DNA of 64,000 nt from contig NC_090319.1 in assembly GCF_040869045.1 (NCBI RefSeq), positions 243,095,832 to 243,159,831 of the forward strand, written 5' to 3'. This document shows, piece by piece, positions 34,372 to 46,180 of the stretch; the first letter of the stretch is position 1, and each line of letters starts with the position of its first letter. This stretch comes from Eurosta solidaginis. Its lineage: Eukaryota; Arthropoda; Insecta; Diptera; Tephritidae. The notes under the pieces were generated by a model that was not told where the DNA came from, ran no database searches, and saw only the letters and a program-made list of their open reading frames with translations. Position numbers and translations under genes: made by a program.

Positions 34372-35055
34372 CTTTAAAATTAGCCTTAGTTGATTAAAGG
34401 TGCTTATCCAATCTACCAATCTATCAATCCAATATTTTTCCACAAAAAGTTTGATCAATTTTCCGTGTTGCATCATTCAACGATGAACCAGCAGTTTTCT
34501 ACTAAGACTTGATGACATTAAAAATACCACACACGAATACTATTTTTGCGAGGATTAATAAATTTACAGGCATAAATTGCACTTGTAGAAAGAAAAAAAC
34601 TTTACACAAATTGAATAAGTCAGCGGTTAAATGGACATTGGTACGGACATATATGTATATTAGATCGATCCGTTTAAAAAAGTATTCCCGATTTTTGAAG
34701 TTTCATACAAAAAGTCATTGCTTAGTATGAGTAAGTTGCCGTTTGCTGGCGTCACTAAATGCATCAAAATTCAATACCATGTAGGGCTCACGAAACAATT
34801 AGGGATTTTGATTATGAAGAACTTCATTTGTATTCGACCTCGCTGACAACAAATTACATGGAATTTTTCATAAAAAGTCTGCAAAATGAGTATTAAAGGA
34901 ATTTTTGAACATTTTTTTTGTATTTATTTGGTCGTATTAATTTTGGTCGTAAGGATACAAGTAAAACGAGTGATCTTGCGTATTTAAAGGTGTATATATT
35001 GTCGAGATATCGTCAAAACACTGAAGGTATATGTGATAATTTGTTTGGAACAACA
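34372..35055. other. Unannotated AT-rich sequence
   Basis: No recognisable structure. The frame at 34509-34730 has no domain that I can name. Confidence 0.35.
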
Positions 35056-35057
35056 TT

Positions 35058-35636
35058 ATACTGTTTTCACACAGACGGTTTATTGAATAATAAAGGCAGT
35101 TTTCTACATTAAGACGCTTATTGAGCTCAATCTTCCCTACAAAATTTGAATCTATAATTATTTCATTAGTAGCTAATCGAATGCCTAATGAAGTCAAAAG
35201 CACAATGCAACTCTGTTGGGAGCGTTAAATTTCTTAGTTTTTGGTGTGTTCAGTGCTTAAAAATGTCATTTGTCAAAGTAAATGTCAATGTCTGCATGGC
35301 GGAACGATACAAGGTGGCCGGATCGAACAGCTGATTATAACCTTTTTTTATTTGATTTGATACATCAACTTCCGGCGCAGTACGATTTTAACATTTGCCC
35401 ATCGAATTTACAAAAACGAAGTACATGGAATTCTTATTTATGTATGTAGGTATGTCACCATGCTGCCACCTTGTATCGTTCCGCCATGATTGTCTGTCAT
35501 ATAGCATTGTCATTTTATTCGCTTGACATTTCATCCTGCATTCTAATCGAGCAGTTACTTCTGTGTGAAAGCAAAAAATTTACGATTTCATTAGAAGGTA
35601 AAATGAGATCATTAAGTTTCTGTGTGAAAACAGTAT
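35058..35636. mobile_element. Degenerate element with two nested inverted repeats
   Basis: Outer pair: 'tactgttttcacacaga' at 35059-35075 and its exact reverse complement at 35619-35635. Inner pair: 'catggcggaacgatacaagg' plus 'tggc' at 35297-35320 and its reverse complement at 35465-35488. Weaker matches link the intervals between them. This fits an old DNA transposon remnant with long inverted ends, or a small element inserted in a larger one. No transposase remains. Confidence 0.6.
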
Positions 35637-38613
35637 TACACTATCTTTCGCGGTTTACGTCTTACCCTATGTTTTCGAGTCTGCTAAAACCGACGGTGCA
35701 ATAATATTTTTTGGTTATGATTTTTTCTCTTTTCCCATTCTTCATATTCTAAAAAAAAAATTCTTGGTAGTTTTTCACTTCGCCCTTTCCTCCTATCCTG
35801 AAAAATGTTCGAAAAACGGAGAAAAGTAGGTATTGTGAATGTGATTGAAAAGAAGATGTCTCCGCCATTCTAAGGAGTTTAATCACTTTTTAAATTGCTT
35901 CTTTTACGAAAAAACACTTTTACAAATTCAAGTTAAAATTCATTTATATTCTACCGAAATACTCTTTATTTTAAGTCGAAAAGTATATGAATAATTAACT
36001 GAAAAGCATTTAGTAAACTTGACGCCATCCAGAAATTGAGCAATAATTTTTTAAGAAGGCTTAAAGATATTTGGCGTATGACGAAAAAGCAGTTGAATTC
36101 GACATGGTCGCCAGAAAATTGCTTTGCTCCGGCAGATTTGCGTTATCGCTCTATGTTGCTGTGGCACCAATTCATTACTCGTTTCGTCTAATACCACATG
36201 AAATACAATACTGTTCATTGTTTATATTATATTTCTCAATTTTAAACAAGTTCGCCACAATAATTAAACTTTTTAGTTTCTTAAACCAAAATAATAATGC
36301 GCAACAGAATGTCATTTGGCGAAACAGCCAACTTCGAAAATTCGAAATTCCGCGAGAACAAAATTTCGAGAAAATATTCAGAATTGGGCTGATAACGAAA
36401 GTACTGCAAATCAAAATTTCGGCTATTTTCTAAGGATCGGACAAGAAAATGATTGTACGGTGAAACTGAGTTACCTCAAAAACTGAGGGAAATCTGTGGC
36501 TATATCATCAACAACTACAGATACTACATAAGATAAATAAATATTGGTAATTCTGCCGCATAATAAAACCAATATTGTAGTGGTTTCCACGCCATATATT
36601 CCCAAGAAATACATATTGTAAGTTTAACTAACGAACTTACAAATTTAAAATTGTACATGAGAAGCAAAACCATTTTATTTTCACATTCACTACATGAATA
36701 AATGTATAGATTTTTAAAAGTGGCAAAACACCGTTATTGGTTGTACGCTTTTAAATCTGTGAAAAACACAGCTTCGAAAAATCTGTTGGTTAGGACCTTT
36801 GCTTATGATGCGAAACCTAGTACAAAATTTGCTCCGCGTTATTGACTTTTTTTTTTATTTCAATGATATGAAATATAAAACTGGATTTAATGCATAACTT
36901 CAAAATTTCTATTAGTGATCAAAAAGAAACTACCTACTTAAAGCTTGGGTCAAAGTCGAGTCAAAATGCCCCACTTGTAATTATAGAATGTCTCACCTAC
37001 TTATATATGAATTAAGTTTGATTTTTTAAGCAAAATCTGATATAACATTAAAGAATGATTTGAGTTCATTAACAAATTGCAGCATCTGTTCAGCCTCAAA
37101 CAAGATTCATGTTTTGGCTTATCGATTTTTAACCAAAAGCACCAACAATTTAGGATATTTTTTTTAAACGGGTGGGTCTAATATCATCTTAGGTGAATGT
37201 GCAACAGCCGGTTACTAGTTCGCTGGAAACGCATAAGTACGCATTCTTTTTAAGGAGCAAACAACTTCATTCTCATTAAACTTTGATATTTGATGGAGTT
37301 TTCGCGTGCTGTTTCAAGCGTTATATTCAAATAAACTAATTAAACAACAATACATTCTGAAATAAAATAATTTTCTCCTTTTTTGGAATTTGTGGGGCAG
37401 CATTTATGCTATTTCAAGCAAAGTTGACACGAATTATTGCACTTTTGCCGACGATGTTTACATACATACATCCTGAAAAACTAAATGCATATGTATGTAT
37501 GTATCAGCACATAAATAATATGATGTGGCAACGCGTTAAGTGTAAGGCTTCAGTGATTTCCGCAATTAAAAAAGCATTTTCGCTTTGAAGTTTTTACGCT
37601 GTTTTTTCTTGAACAATTTATCTTCGAATGCTTTGTGCACAAGGATTTTATTTTTTTCTTCGTAAATACATTCCATCAAACATCTTCGGTCAACTTGAGA
37701 ATGACAAGTTGTTTTTGTAATTTTACCAGCACAGGTGTCTATAACTGTAAAACGAGTGAGATTGTACCTAGTAAAGTGTATATTTTATTGAGTAAACATG
37801 TCTCACAATTCACTTGCCCCAATGTACCCCACCCAAAAATAAAAATGCTTACTAGATATGTTAATATTTTGTCTAAAAGAGAAGTAAATCTTGTGAACGC
37901 TTTATCGTTTTAGCCAGGTTTTTTGCAATTTAGCCAGTTAGGCCAAAACGTCCTGATCCATCTGTCAGGAAATCGAACACGAAGGTTTACAAACGTCAGC
38001 GAAAGTTGGGTGGGGTAGTTCTCGATTAGAGTTACAATGCCTGATAAATGACAATTTCATTTTTAAATATATGTATATTTATAAATCTTACATATGTATA
38101 TGAACGCACATTGAATATTAAGGTATAAATAGTAGTATATACTTTCCCTACCTTTGCATACATAATAAAGTATCAGAGGTGAAGACATTTAACATGAATG
38201 TGTGCTAGTCAGACAATTAAAATCGAATCAAGTTTTTACTTGATAGTCACTTTTTCGTAATGGTTGAATGCAATAATTAAATAAATTCAAAATGTTTTGA
38301 AATTACACGTAATGGAGTTGTACATTAGAAAATATAAATTACCCGAAAATAGCTTAAGCAACACCGAAATTATGCGAGTTTTAACAAAAGCAACAAAATA
38401 TTTTGTATCTACATATTAAGCTTATGCATGTACATTGGTGGTTCTACACAACAACGATGATATAGACGTTTTCCATTCCAAAAATATACTACTCAGGGGA
38501 GATGATAATAAAATATGATTACAATAATGAAAAATGCAATAATTAAAAAAAAAATACTTGGTGCAATTTACCTTCGTGTAAATTTAGGCATAGCTTCTCT
38601 CCTGTGTCGGTGT
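35637..38613. other. About 3 kb without recognisable features
   Basis: AT-rich, apparently single-copy by eye. Short frames (36071-36433 plus, 37406-37588 plus, 37635-37913 plus) carry no diagnostic motif. I saw no array, terminal repeat or tRNA-like structure. Confidence 0.35.
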
Positions 38614-38832
38614 CCTCTTTAATTTTTCCTACAACTTGGAGCGACGGGAACTACATGTTTAAGCCGACCCCGAAAGGCAGCTGTAAGGCGGATGAGTTAT
38701 TACTGAGAAGCTTTTCGTGGCGGAAATTGAAAAAAGTTGTTTCCAAACTTTTTTGTTGCGTTGCCCAGGACTTCAACGCAGGACTTTCAATGTGGTAGGC
38801 GGAGCACGCTACCTCCACTCCACGGCGTCCAC
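38614..38832 (-). mobile_element. SINE (family S), 3'-truncated copy
   Basis: On the minus strand it starts with 'ggacgccgtggagtggaggt', has 'agcgtgctccgcctaccaca', and continues through 'tttccgccacgaaaagcttc' and 'taaacatgtagttcccgtcg'. It ends about 60 bp before the usual tail. The B-box region 'gtcctgcgttgaagtcctgg' is mutated. Confidence 0.8.
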
Positions 38833-39535
38833 TAAAATAAATAATGCTTAGAAAATATATCTGTAAGGGAAGTTTAAAGTATTATGTTACTCTAGGCAAG
38901 AACTCAGAGGTAAAAGATGAAAATGCGTCGTACAAGACTTATCTGAAAATAGTTTTAGAAGAACATTTGGTTCAACTTAAAATAGTACACCTTAATAGCA
39001 AACTCAACAGCAGCATTTCTAAACTTTATGCCAAAACGCGGTATCTAGATAATAAGAAAACGCTCTGGGAATTTTTTCTCCCATTGTAAGCCAAACTTGA
39101 AGTGTTTTATTTGAGAATATGTATGTATTTTTTCTCAACATTATTCATTTTCATTGCAAAGTTTCATTCAAAATCTGGTCTGCATGCGTAAATTCGAACG
39201 AGTAAGGCTTTCTTTGGCAATTCTTCAAGGGTCCAAAAAAAAGCTCAATAAATACCCTCGGACCCAAATTTATGGGTAGAGCACTCATCTCGGAAGCAAT
39301 TTTACGAAGAAAATAAATATTAGAATTGAAATTTCAAAAAAAGCATATTCAAGTTTGGCCTACAAAAGGAAAATAAAAAAATTCTTGAGCATTTTCTCAT
39401 GATCGCAGTTAGGGGTGCGACTTTATTATCAAGTTTTCTAGCGGGAATACCGGTTCAATTATGTGAAACAAGATGCTGCGAAAATGCCGTTGGCAGTGGA
39501 GAAAATATGTGAATAGACAAACCATAAAATTACAA
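38833..39535. other. Unannotated sequence
   Basis: A frame at 38844-39089 is lysine-rich with no recognisable domain. 'gggtagagcactcatctcgg' near 39275 resembles part of a tRNA D-arm but has no matching T-arm. Nothing else was seen. Confidence 0.35.
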
Positions 39536-39539
39536 GAAT

Positions 39540-39900
39540 TTATTTACATATTTACGCCTTGTCCTTGCAAAAGCTGGGCAGCTAAGCATGAAGTGATTGG
39601 GTGACTCTTCCTCGTCATCATTCATACAACTAACACTTTAGAATTTTCCAGAATACTGAGCTGCTTGGATTCCTATTGCGAAATGCATCGTGTATGTTCA
39701 AAAATATTTCCCCACCAGTCAATAAATTGAATTTGTCCCGACTTTACATATCGCACACCTAGAACAATAGGCAGCTAACTCAAAAATCTGAATGTTCGAA
39801 GTAAGAGAACCATCGGATTTCCCAATTCAATACCTACCGGACTATGTACCCGATTTACTAATACCTCTGCCAGTCAGCGAGAAAACGCTTTGTAAAAAAA
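39540..39900 (-). pseudogene. Remnant of a non-LTR retrotransposon ORF2 C-terminus
   Basis: The minus-strand frame at about 39550-39645 reads VSCMNDDEEESPNHFMLSC then PAFARTRR. This is the Cys/His-rich tail that follows the RNase H domain in several non-LTR retrotransposon clades. Upstream on the same strand (39720-39900), 'gtaggtattgaattggg' and 'ttttgagttagctgccta' match the plus-strand repeat at 63085-63250. The remnant is heavily mutated. A plus-strand A-run at 39893-39913 lies just beyond it. Confidence 0.5.
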
Positions 39901-40044
39901 AAAAAAAAAAAAATAATAAAAATAAGACGCCAATGGGACGATATCCATTGGGAATCTGACGAACTGAATTGGAATCTCGGTTCAACCAATCTACATTAGG
40001 ATGTTTTTATTTCTAAGAATGAGACACTTTAAATGAAATATCAA

Positions 40045-40095
40045 ATACAAGGGGCGATAAATTTCGAAGATATTCTCGGCTGGAGATCACTCTAC
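40045..40095 (-). mobile_element. SINE (family S) 3'-end scrap
   Basis: 'ggggcgataaatttcgaaga' and 'tattctcggctggagatc' are a mutated form of the SINE 3' end, which reads 'gcgcgataacctccgaaga' on this strand. No other part remains. Confidence 0.45.
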
Positions 40096-40415
40096 CACCA
40101 CCGCCGCCGTGAGACACTTTATACACAGTAAATATGTACCTTAGCAATATTGTACTAAATTAATTTGTTGCCTTCAAGACCGGGTTTGTGTGTCTTGCAA
40201 GAAGGATATTTTACGCGTTATTTTTATATTAGGGCAATTCTCTCACTCTAGAATCCGTAACAAGCCTACCATATTTTCTGGAACGAAACACTTTAAGAAA
40301 CTGAGTGCCTCAATCGGGTGGTATTACATCAGATAATATTAAGAAATTCCCAAGTTCAAATTCTGTAGAGGGCTTACAGAAATCATGGACAAATTGCACC
40401 ATCGTGCATTTATTT
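40096..40415. other. Unannotated spacer before the gypsy element
   Basis: Nothing recognisable. The missing remainder of the 3' LTR of the adjacent gypsy element would be expected here, but I cannot align it. Confidence 0.35.
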
Positions 40416-40437
40416 AGTGATGTGAAGATTCGCCAAA
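40416..40437 (-). repeat. 3' LTR stub of the gypsy element
   Basis: The reverse complement begins TTTGGCGAATCTTCACATCA, matching the first bases of the 5' LTR (54463 downward) with two mismatches. It diverges after about 22 bp, which shows a truncation. A purine-rich GGAGGGCAG tract precedes it, as expected for a polypurine primer, and the integrase stop lies about 12 bp upstream. Confidence 0.7.
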
Positions 40438-40448
40438 CTGCCCTCCAG

Positions 40449-41560
40449 CTAAGTCGGATCGTCCTGATCAGACAAATTTCTTGAACTAAACGCTGCCAGC
40501 CTTTCCAAATAAAGCACTTTCATTTTAGAGTGTGGTTTGCCAATGGTTTGTATGAGGTAAACTGCATCGTTTATCCGTTTTACAACTTTGTATGGGCCTT
40601 CCCAATTGCACTGCAATTTCGGGGACAAACCTTTTTTTCGTTGTGGGTTGTATAACAGCACCAAATATCCTTCCTGAAAACCTTCCGAATTAATTGCTTT
40701 ATCGTACCTGGCTTTCATCTTTTCACTCATAATTTTTGTTCGTTGCCTTAAAAGAAGTGTATTTCTCTAATCTCTTCTTCCAAGATACCAGTGGATTTCT
40801 GGCATTTCTCTCCGCATCGGCATCTATCCCAAACTTCAAATCATCTGGAAGTGGAAAATCAGTGCCAAAAATTACCATTGCGGGCGTTTGGCTGGTTGTC
40901 TCATGCACCGCCGATCGTTAAGCCATCAAGAATAATGGTATGCGTGTATCACACTCCTTATGGAACTTGTCTACTACTTTCTTCCTTAAGTGCTCCTCCA
41001 AGGTTCTATTGAATCGTTCCACCATACCATCGGACTGAGAATGCAATGCAGTTGTCCGTGTTTTCGAATGCTCAATTTCTTACACATTTCTTGAAACACC
41101 GCTAGTTCGAAATTCCTGCTTTGGTCAGAATGTAACTCCATTGGTACACCATACCTTGCAACCCACTCGTTTGTAAACACTTCTGCTACTGTTTCTGCTG
41201 CTTGCTGGGATTGGGTATACCTCTGGCCATTTGCTAAAATAATCCATAACCACCAGTACATATTTGTTTTCGCAGTTTGCTAGTAGGAAATGGACCTGCG
41301 ACATCCATAGCGATCCTTTAAAGTGGCGCACCTGAGTTATATTGCTTCATCTGGCCATGACTTGGGGTTTTGCGTCCTTCCGCTCTGCTGCAAACCTCGC
41401 AGTTGGCAATCCACTCGGTGACCGACTAACGGCAACCAACCCAATAGAATCTCTGCTTAATTTTCTCGAGCGTCTTCGTGATTCCCAGATGACCTCCACT
41501 TGGACCATTATGTAGCTCGTTGAGAACATCAGGAATCCTTTTCCTGGGAACAACTATCAT
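40449..41560 (-). pseudogene. gypsy integrase (3' part of pol), broken
   Basis: It would insert the element's cDNA into the genome. The HHCC zinc-binding region is seen as HNGPSGGHLG... then ANCEVC, with an in-frame TAG at 41426-41428 between them. The catalytic core is present in shifted frames: VVMDYFSKWPE holds the first Asp, LHSDQSRNFE the second, and GMVERFNRTLEEH the Glu. This is the D,D-35-E order of retroviral-type integrases. The C-terminal part (40449-40908) includes the family's typical WEGPYKVVKRI segment. At least four frame breaks lie along the region. Confidence 0.88.
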
Positions 41561-41599
41561 TTTCCTCTTACATTGACCATCTTCACTCTCCCATACTCG

Positions 41600-42462
41600 A
41601 TGCAAACAACCGGATATCAACTCTAAACTGGGCCACTGTGCCCAGTATGACTTCGCAATAGGACTCTCTGCTGACATCTCCTCCCTATTTGGTCTTTCGT
41701 TTCGTTCGAGCCCTTGCATAACATGTGACATATCTGTATCTTCTAGCTGACACTTGCTTAGTTGTTCCTTGTCCCATTCATCCGTACACGTTATAGTCAT
41801 TAGCCGGACATCTATAATGTCTTCTTTAGCCTCAGCTTTTGAACAGTGTTTGCATTCCAAACTACATGGTCTTCGTGGCATTGCATCAGCATTTCCATGG
41901 GTACTACCTTTTCGATGCTCAATGGAAAAGTCATAGCTTTGGAGTCGCTCGATCCACCGTGCCAATTGACCTTCCGGATTACGGAACTGCAGGAGCCATT
42001 TCAACGCTGCGTGACCTGTCCTGACGCGGAATCGCTGCCCGTATAGGTACTTGTGAAAATGTTTAATGCACTCTACCAATGCCAAAACTCTCTCCGTGTA
42101 ACGCAATAGTTCCTCTTTGGTTTTCCAATTGAACGGCTGCAATAGGCAACTACCTTCTCCTGTCCATCAACCAGTTGTGACAAAACGCCTCCTATAGCAT
42201 ATCCGCTCGCATCTGTATCTAGAATAAACGTGTCTCCTAGAATCGGATATGCCAACATTGGGGCAGTGCACAAACGCTCTTACAATGTCTGGAAAGCCAT
42301 TTCTTGCTCCTTCTTCCTTTCAAAAGCTTTATTTTTTCTTGTTTGCTCGTGGAGGCTATGGGCTACGCTGGCAAAATTTGATACAAATCGGCGATAATAT
42401 GTGCACAGCCCAAGGAAACTTCTTAACTCATGAAGATTCTGTGGTCTTGGCCAATCCTTCAC
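41600..42462 (-). pseudogene. gypsy RNase H and connection region of pol, broken
   Basis: This would degrade the RNA strand during reverse transcription. The connection segment with [18 protein letters not shown] (42462 downward) leads into the RNase H domain with FILDTDASGYAIGGVLSQ. Then come FHKYLYGQRFRVRT and HAALKWLLQF, and the end HGNADAMPRRPC. The usual TDHAALKW motif reads TGHAALKW here, so a conserved acidic residue is changed. Frame shifts at about 42270 and 42110 split the domain. The linker to integrase includes many charged residues. Confidence 0.88.
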
Positions 42463-42534
42463 TGCTTCTATCTTTCATTCGCAGTACAGATGCTCTCTGT
42501 CGTTACCTTGTGACCCAAATAATTTACTTCCTTT

Positions 42535-43202
42535 TTAAACAGCGAACACTTTTTGAGACTTTGTTTCACCAGCGCCAGCTATTCTCTGAAAAACTTCCTC
42601 TATGTTTTTAAGATGTTCATCAAAGTTCTTGCCCATTACGATGATGTCGTCCAGGTACACCAAGCCTGTTTTCCAATGTAGTCCTTTCAGTACCTGGTCC
42701 ATGAGTCTCTCGAAAGTAGCTGGTGCATTACAAAGTCCAAAAGGCTTCACTGTCAAAGGCCATTACCGACACTGAACGCTGTTTTCTCCTTGTTTTCCTC
42801 CTTAACCACCACTAGCCAGTAGCCACTTTTTAAGTCCAGTGTGGAAAACCATTTTGTACCAGATAGCGAGTCCAGAGTGTCGTCGATTCTTGGCAATGGG
42901 TAGCTATCCTTTTTCGTAACGTCATTCAACTGGCGGTAGTCCACGCAAAACCTCATTTTCCATCCTTCTTCGATGACGCCGCTATCGCTCATTTCTTTTA
43001 TGATTTGACTCACAACTTCCCGCTTCGCCAGTGGAACACTACGTGGAGCTTGACGGATCGGTTTCGCGTCTCCAGTGTCAATTTGATGTTTCACAATGTT
43101 GGTGCGGCCTCGTTTGGAGCTATCTTGGTCAAATATGTTCGCGTACCTTAGGAGCAATTGTTTTGCATTACTCTGATAGTCTTCCTCTAGCCCCCCGTCC
43201 AT
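42535..43202 (-). pseudogene. gypsy reverse transcriptase domain of pol, broken
   Basis: This would copy element RNA into DNA. The fingers/palm start with KPIRQAPRSVPLAKREVV. MRFCVDYRQLNDVTKKDSYP and FSTLDLKSGYWLVVV follow, then KPFGLCNAPATFERLMDQ, and the catalytic box VYLDDIIVMG is intact. A frameshift at about 42755 separates the two halves, and a deletion after EEGW removes the segment that normally joins the first two blocks. The sequence is clearly Ty3/gypsy and not Copia or BEL. Confidence 0.93.
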
Positions 43203-43346
43203 GCCGTGATGTCATTTGAAAGCTCAGTATTACTAGTTGAATCGTGTTCCTGGAGCTGCAGTTAATAACTACTTCAGCCTCTTGGCATCTTCCCAATATA
43301 GCTCGTTTGGCCAGTTTGAGTGGTGACTTGAACTCATTTAGTGCTC

Positions 43347-43862
43347 TTACCGGATACATCCATCTTGTTTTGTCATAGCCAGGGTTTTTCCTACAAGTAC
43401 ATTCAGTGTTGATCTGTTTGCTGCTTCCCACAATTTGTTTATCCCACAATCTCCATCAACCTTTGCCCAGATGACTGCTTCTGATTTTGGTGGTATTTGC
43501 TGAGTCTCTTCCACCAGCACTCGTTTACTGCTGTAGCCTTTCTCGTAGCCGAATTTAAGTGGCACATCTATGTTCTTATATCGCATCGTCTTGCTTTGCA
43601 TGCCGATCTTGATGCCATAGTCGATTAAGAAAGCCACTCCAATTATAATTTCATCAACAATCTCTGCCACTATAACATTGTGTAGTACCGTGATGTTCCC
43701 AATTGCGACTTCACATGCTCTTAAAACCGTGGTGTCTTCTCTAGTAGCTGTACGCAATCTTGCTCCATGCAATGGTCTTATCACCTTGTTGACTAAATCC
43801 GACGGAATAATGGAATTAGATGCACCCGTATCTACAGTCAATAAACGCTCCTTTCCATCCAT
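43347..43862 (-). pseudogene. gypsy aspartic protease region, nearly intact frame
   Basis: It would process the Gag-Pol polyprotein. The active-site motif LLTVDTGASNSIIPSDLV is at residues 7-24 of a 171-codon frame. EIIIGVAFLIDYGIKIGM, at about residues 72-89, corresponds to the second conserved retropepsin block. The frame continues about 80 residues past the domain, toward the reverse transcriptase, and stops at 43347. This is the longest uninterrupted piece of the element except the RNase H/integrase linker. Confidence 0.85.
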
Positions 43863-43969
43863 ATGTCCTTCGACAGTAAGATTGCTTCACCTTCTTCCAA
43901 TTTGCGAGATAGAGATTATGGGGAATTCAGTTGAGGGAGCCAGCTGTCGCACCTTGCGGCTGACTCGCT

Positions 43970-45284
43970 TTAGTTTAACGAATGAGTGGACTTGGAGATT
44001 TGCTCATCTCCTTCATATTTGCGTTTACGGCCACACACATTATTGGATCTATTAGAACCGTTGCTGCAATGACGTGCAATATAACCTGGGTTGCCGCACT
44101 TGAAACATTTCATAACTCCAGCATTTTTCTGCTGCGTTCCCTTCAATGCTTCCAAAATTGTGTGCACCCACTCTGGTTTTTCTACTTACACCAGATGGGC
44201 TTTATGCTCTGGTTTACTCAATAGTGAGGCAGTTTCCTGAGTCAGTGCATTCGATACTGTTTCAGCGAATGTTAGCGTTGGGTTTGCGTATGTAGCTCGC
44301 TTCGTTTCCACCTCCCGTATGCCATCTATAAAACTCTGGATTTTTACCCTCTCGGCGTATTCAACGGTTGCGTCGGCATTTCCTAGATGGGCTAGCCTTT
44401 CGACATCCGATTCGAACTCCTGCAAAGTCTCATTCGATTTTTTGTAACGGTTTTGCAATTCAATTTGATATATCTGTTTTCTGTGTTCGCTTCCTTATCG
44501 CCTCTCTAGAGCGCTCATCAATGTTTCGTAGTTCTTCCGTTCGTACTCTGCATTGTCTGCAATATTTCAGCTGCAGGCCCTTTCAATGCCACGAACAGTG
44601 CAGCAACTTTATCTTCAGCATTCCAGTTGTTCACTGCTGACGTCTTCTCAATTTGAGCTTAAATACCTGGAAAGGAACAGAGCCGTCAAAAGATGGAGTT
44701 TTTACATTCGTATTGCTTGCTAACTCCTGTATACGACCTCTTAAAGCATCCACATCGGCCTCGCTTTTTTCCTCAAACTGCGTTATTTTCTCGTCCATAC
44801 GCGCATCGAGTTTTTTTGATATACGCGCCTCTTGCGCTTCGAGTTGTGCTGTTATGCGTGTCTCTTGTTCTTACAGTTGTGTTTCCATCTTTGATGTAAT
44901 CTGTGTCGACATTTCTGAAAAACACGTTTTTTTTGCTTCCAGTTGAGATGTTATATATTTCTTCTGTTCTTTCAATTGTGTTTCAGTCTTCGATGTTATG
45001 CGTGTCTCACGTAATTCGACTGTCGATGTTTGAGCAGCTTTAGCAGCCAATATCATGTTCAGGTCTGTGTTCGCCATTGTCTGCGGTGTTTAATTTTTCT
45101 CCTCCAATTTTGTCGTCTCATCGCCATCAAGATGAAAGACATACTCCTCCACATTAACTCCTTGCGACTCCATTACATCTCGTAGCCGTGACTGAAGTTC
45201 GAGTTTATTGCCGGTTGTATTCAATCCACGGCTCTCCAACTCCTTCTTCAGTTGCTGGATCTTCAATTCACTCCACTTTGCCAT
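43970..45284 (-). pseudogene. gypsy Gag with N-terminal SAP-like domain and CCHC knuckle, broken
   Basis: Gag packages the element RNA. The ATG at 45284 opens a segment with LKIQQLKKELESRGLNTTG and LELQSRL. This is the helix-helix pattern of a SAP domain, which binds DNA in nuclear proteins. Then follow heptad-like repeats (45077-44640, many RITSK/ETQLKEQ turns), predicted coiled coil. Next is a Retrotrans_gag-type region (NRYKKSNETLQEFESDVE, 44458 downward) and a zinc knuckle CFKCGNPGYIARHC near 44100. Stops (for example at about 44871-44873) and frameshifts interrupt it. A SAP domain in Gag is unusual in my experience, but I cannot check how widespread it is. Confidence 0.85.
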
Positions 45285-45344
45285 GTCCTTGTTGTATTGA
45301 AAATCTTCGGAATTTATTCAACAATTCCTCTCCTGGCACCAATT

Positions 45345-45750
45345 TTAACGAATTTATAGAAATTCCGCTTATTTCCAAACTTCTGCAAACGTTCGAATCG
45401 CTAAATTGGCGAATAAATAATTCCAATATTCAGTAATGAAAAATGGTCTTTATTAGACTACTTTAAGGTACTTCACAATAACACTTACACTTCACAACTA
45501 ATTGCGTGTTTAAATCAAACTGATTACTGACTACTCAGCTTTCGCTGCTTTTATACTCTCTGTTGTCTCGTCCACCCATTTCTCCTAAGGTCTAGTAACT
45601 TCGCGAAATTCGTGCTTGGTCACCCCATATATGTACGAGTATATTTGTAGTTTATAGTCTCTCGCATAGCCATATGCGTGTGTAGGTGTGAGTACTACTT
45701 CGGCTGAAGATTACATCTGTGTGTGAGTTATCTCTTCGCTGCCTTGTATG
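45345..45750 (-). repeat. 5' LTR of gypsy, promoter-proximal part
   Basis: On the minus strand it holds 'gagtataaaagcagcgaaag' (TATA-like), an AATAAAG polyadenylation signal at about 45448-45454, and the end 'ataaattcgttaaaa'. A 'tggtgccaggagagg' sequence at about 45325-45339 follows just outside and is the likely primer-binding site. Its last 150 bp align with the solo LTR at 59070-59689. 45743-45750 is the left copy of the hAT target duplication. Confidence 0.82.
45546..45556 (-). promoter_or_regulatory. TATA-like promoter in the gypsy 5' LTR
   Basis: The minus strand reads gtataaaagc, about 100 bp upstream of the AATAAAG signal, in the position expected for the U3/R boundary. The hAT insertion has split the LTR just upstream, so normal U3 control is lost. 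Confidence 0.55.
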
Positions 45751-45941
45751 CAGTGCACGGACCTTTAAAAAGAGAATGTTGGTAGACCAAAAATTAAAAT
45801 AGTGGTAGAAGTTGGTAGATTTTTTTTCCAAGAAAACAATAGCTACACTTTATATTTGCACAAAACAATTCATATTTTATTGTAAAACATTGCACGGAAA
45901 TAACACTTTTAAAAAAACATCTAAGCAAAACAAAAACATTC

Positions 45942-45999
45942 ATGTAAATTTGTATATACATACTTAGCTCATGTAAATTTGTATATACATACTTAGCTT
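45942..45999 (+). repeat. Perfect 29-bp tandem duplication
   Basis: Two consecutive identical copies of a 29-bp unit starting 'catgtaaatttgtatataca' lie inside the hAT element near its left end. It is a recent local duplication. Confidence 0.85.
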
Positions 46000-46180
46000 A
46001 TGCCTATATGATACTTGCTGTTTTCCTGTATTTTGAGCTTGAAATACTGAGGAAAAATTTTACGTCTAATTACAACAAGAATTTTCCAATGTACCAGTAT
46101 TTTTCTGCCACAAAATAACCGACTTTTGCATGTTATTGTTTACTTAAAACTTTTTTTTATTTTCGTTCGAAATTATTCAT

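Noticed and set aside
36071..36433. 120-codon plus-strand frame
   Set aside because: AT-driven composition, a competing frame on the other strand, and no recognisable motif.
39268..39300. tRNA D-arm-like 'gggtagagcactcatctcgg'
   Set aside because: No matching B box or acceptor stem downstream.
40736..43219. Plus-strand frames across the gypsy pol region
   Set aside because: They are antisense shadows of clear minus-strand reverse transcriptase, RNase H and integrase motifs.
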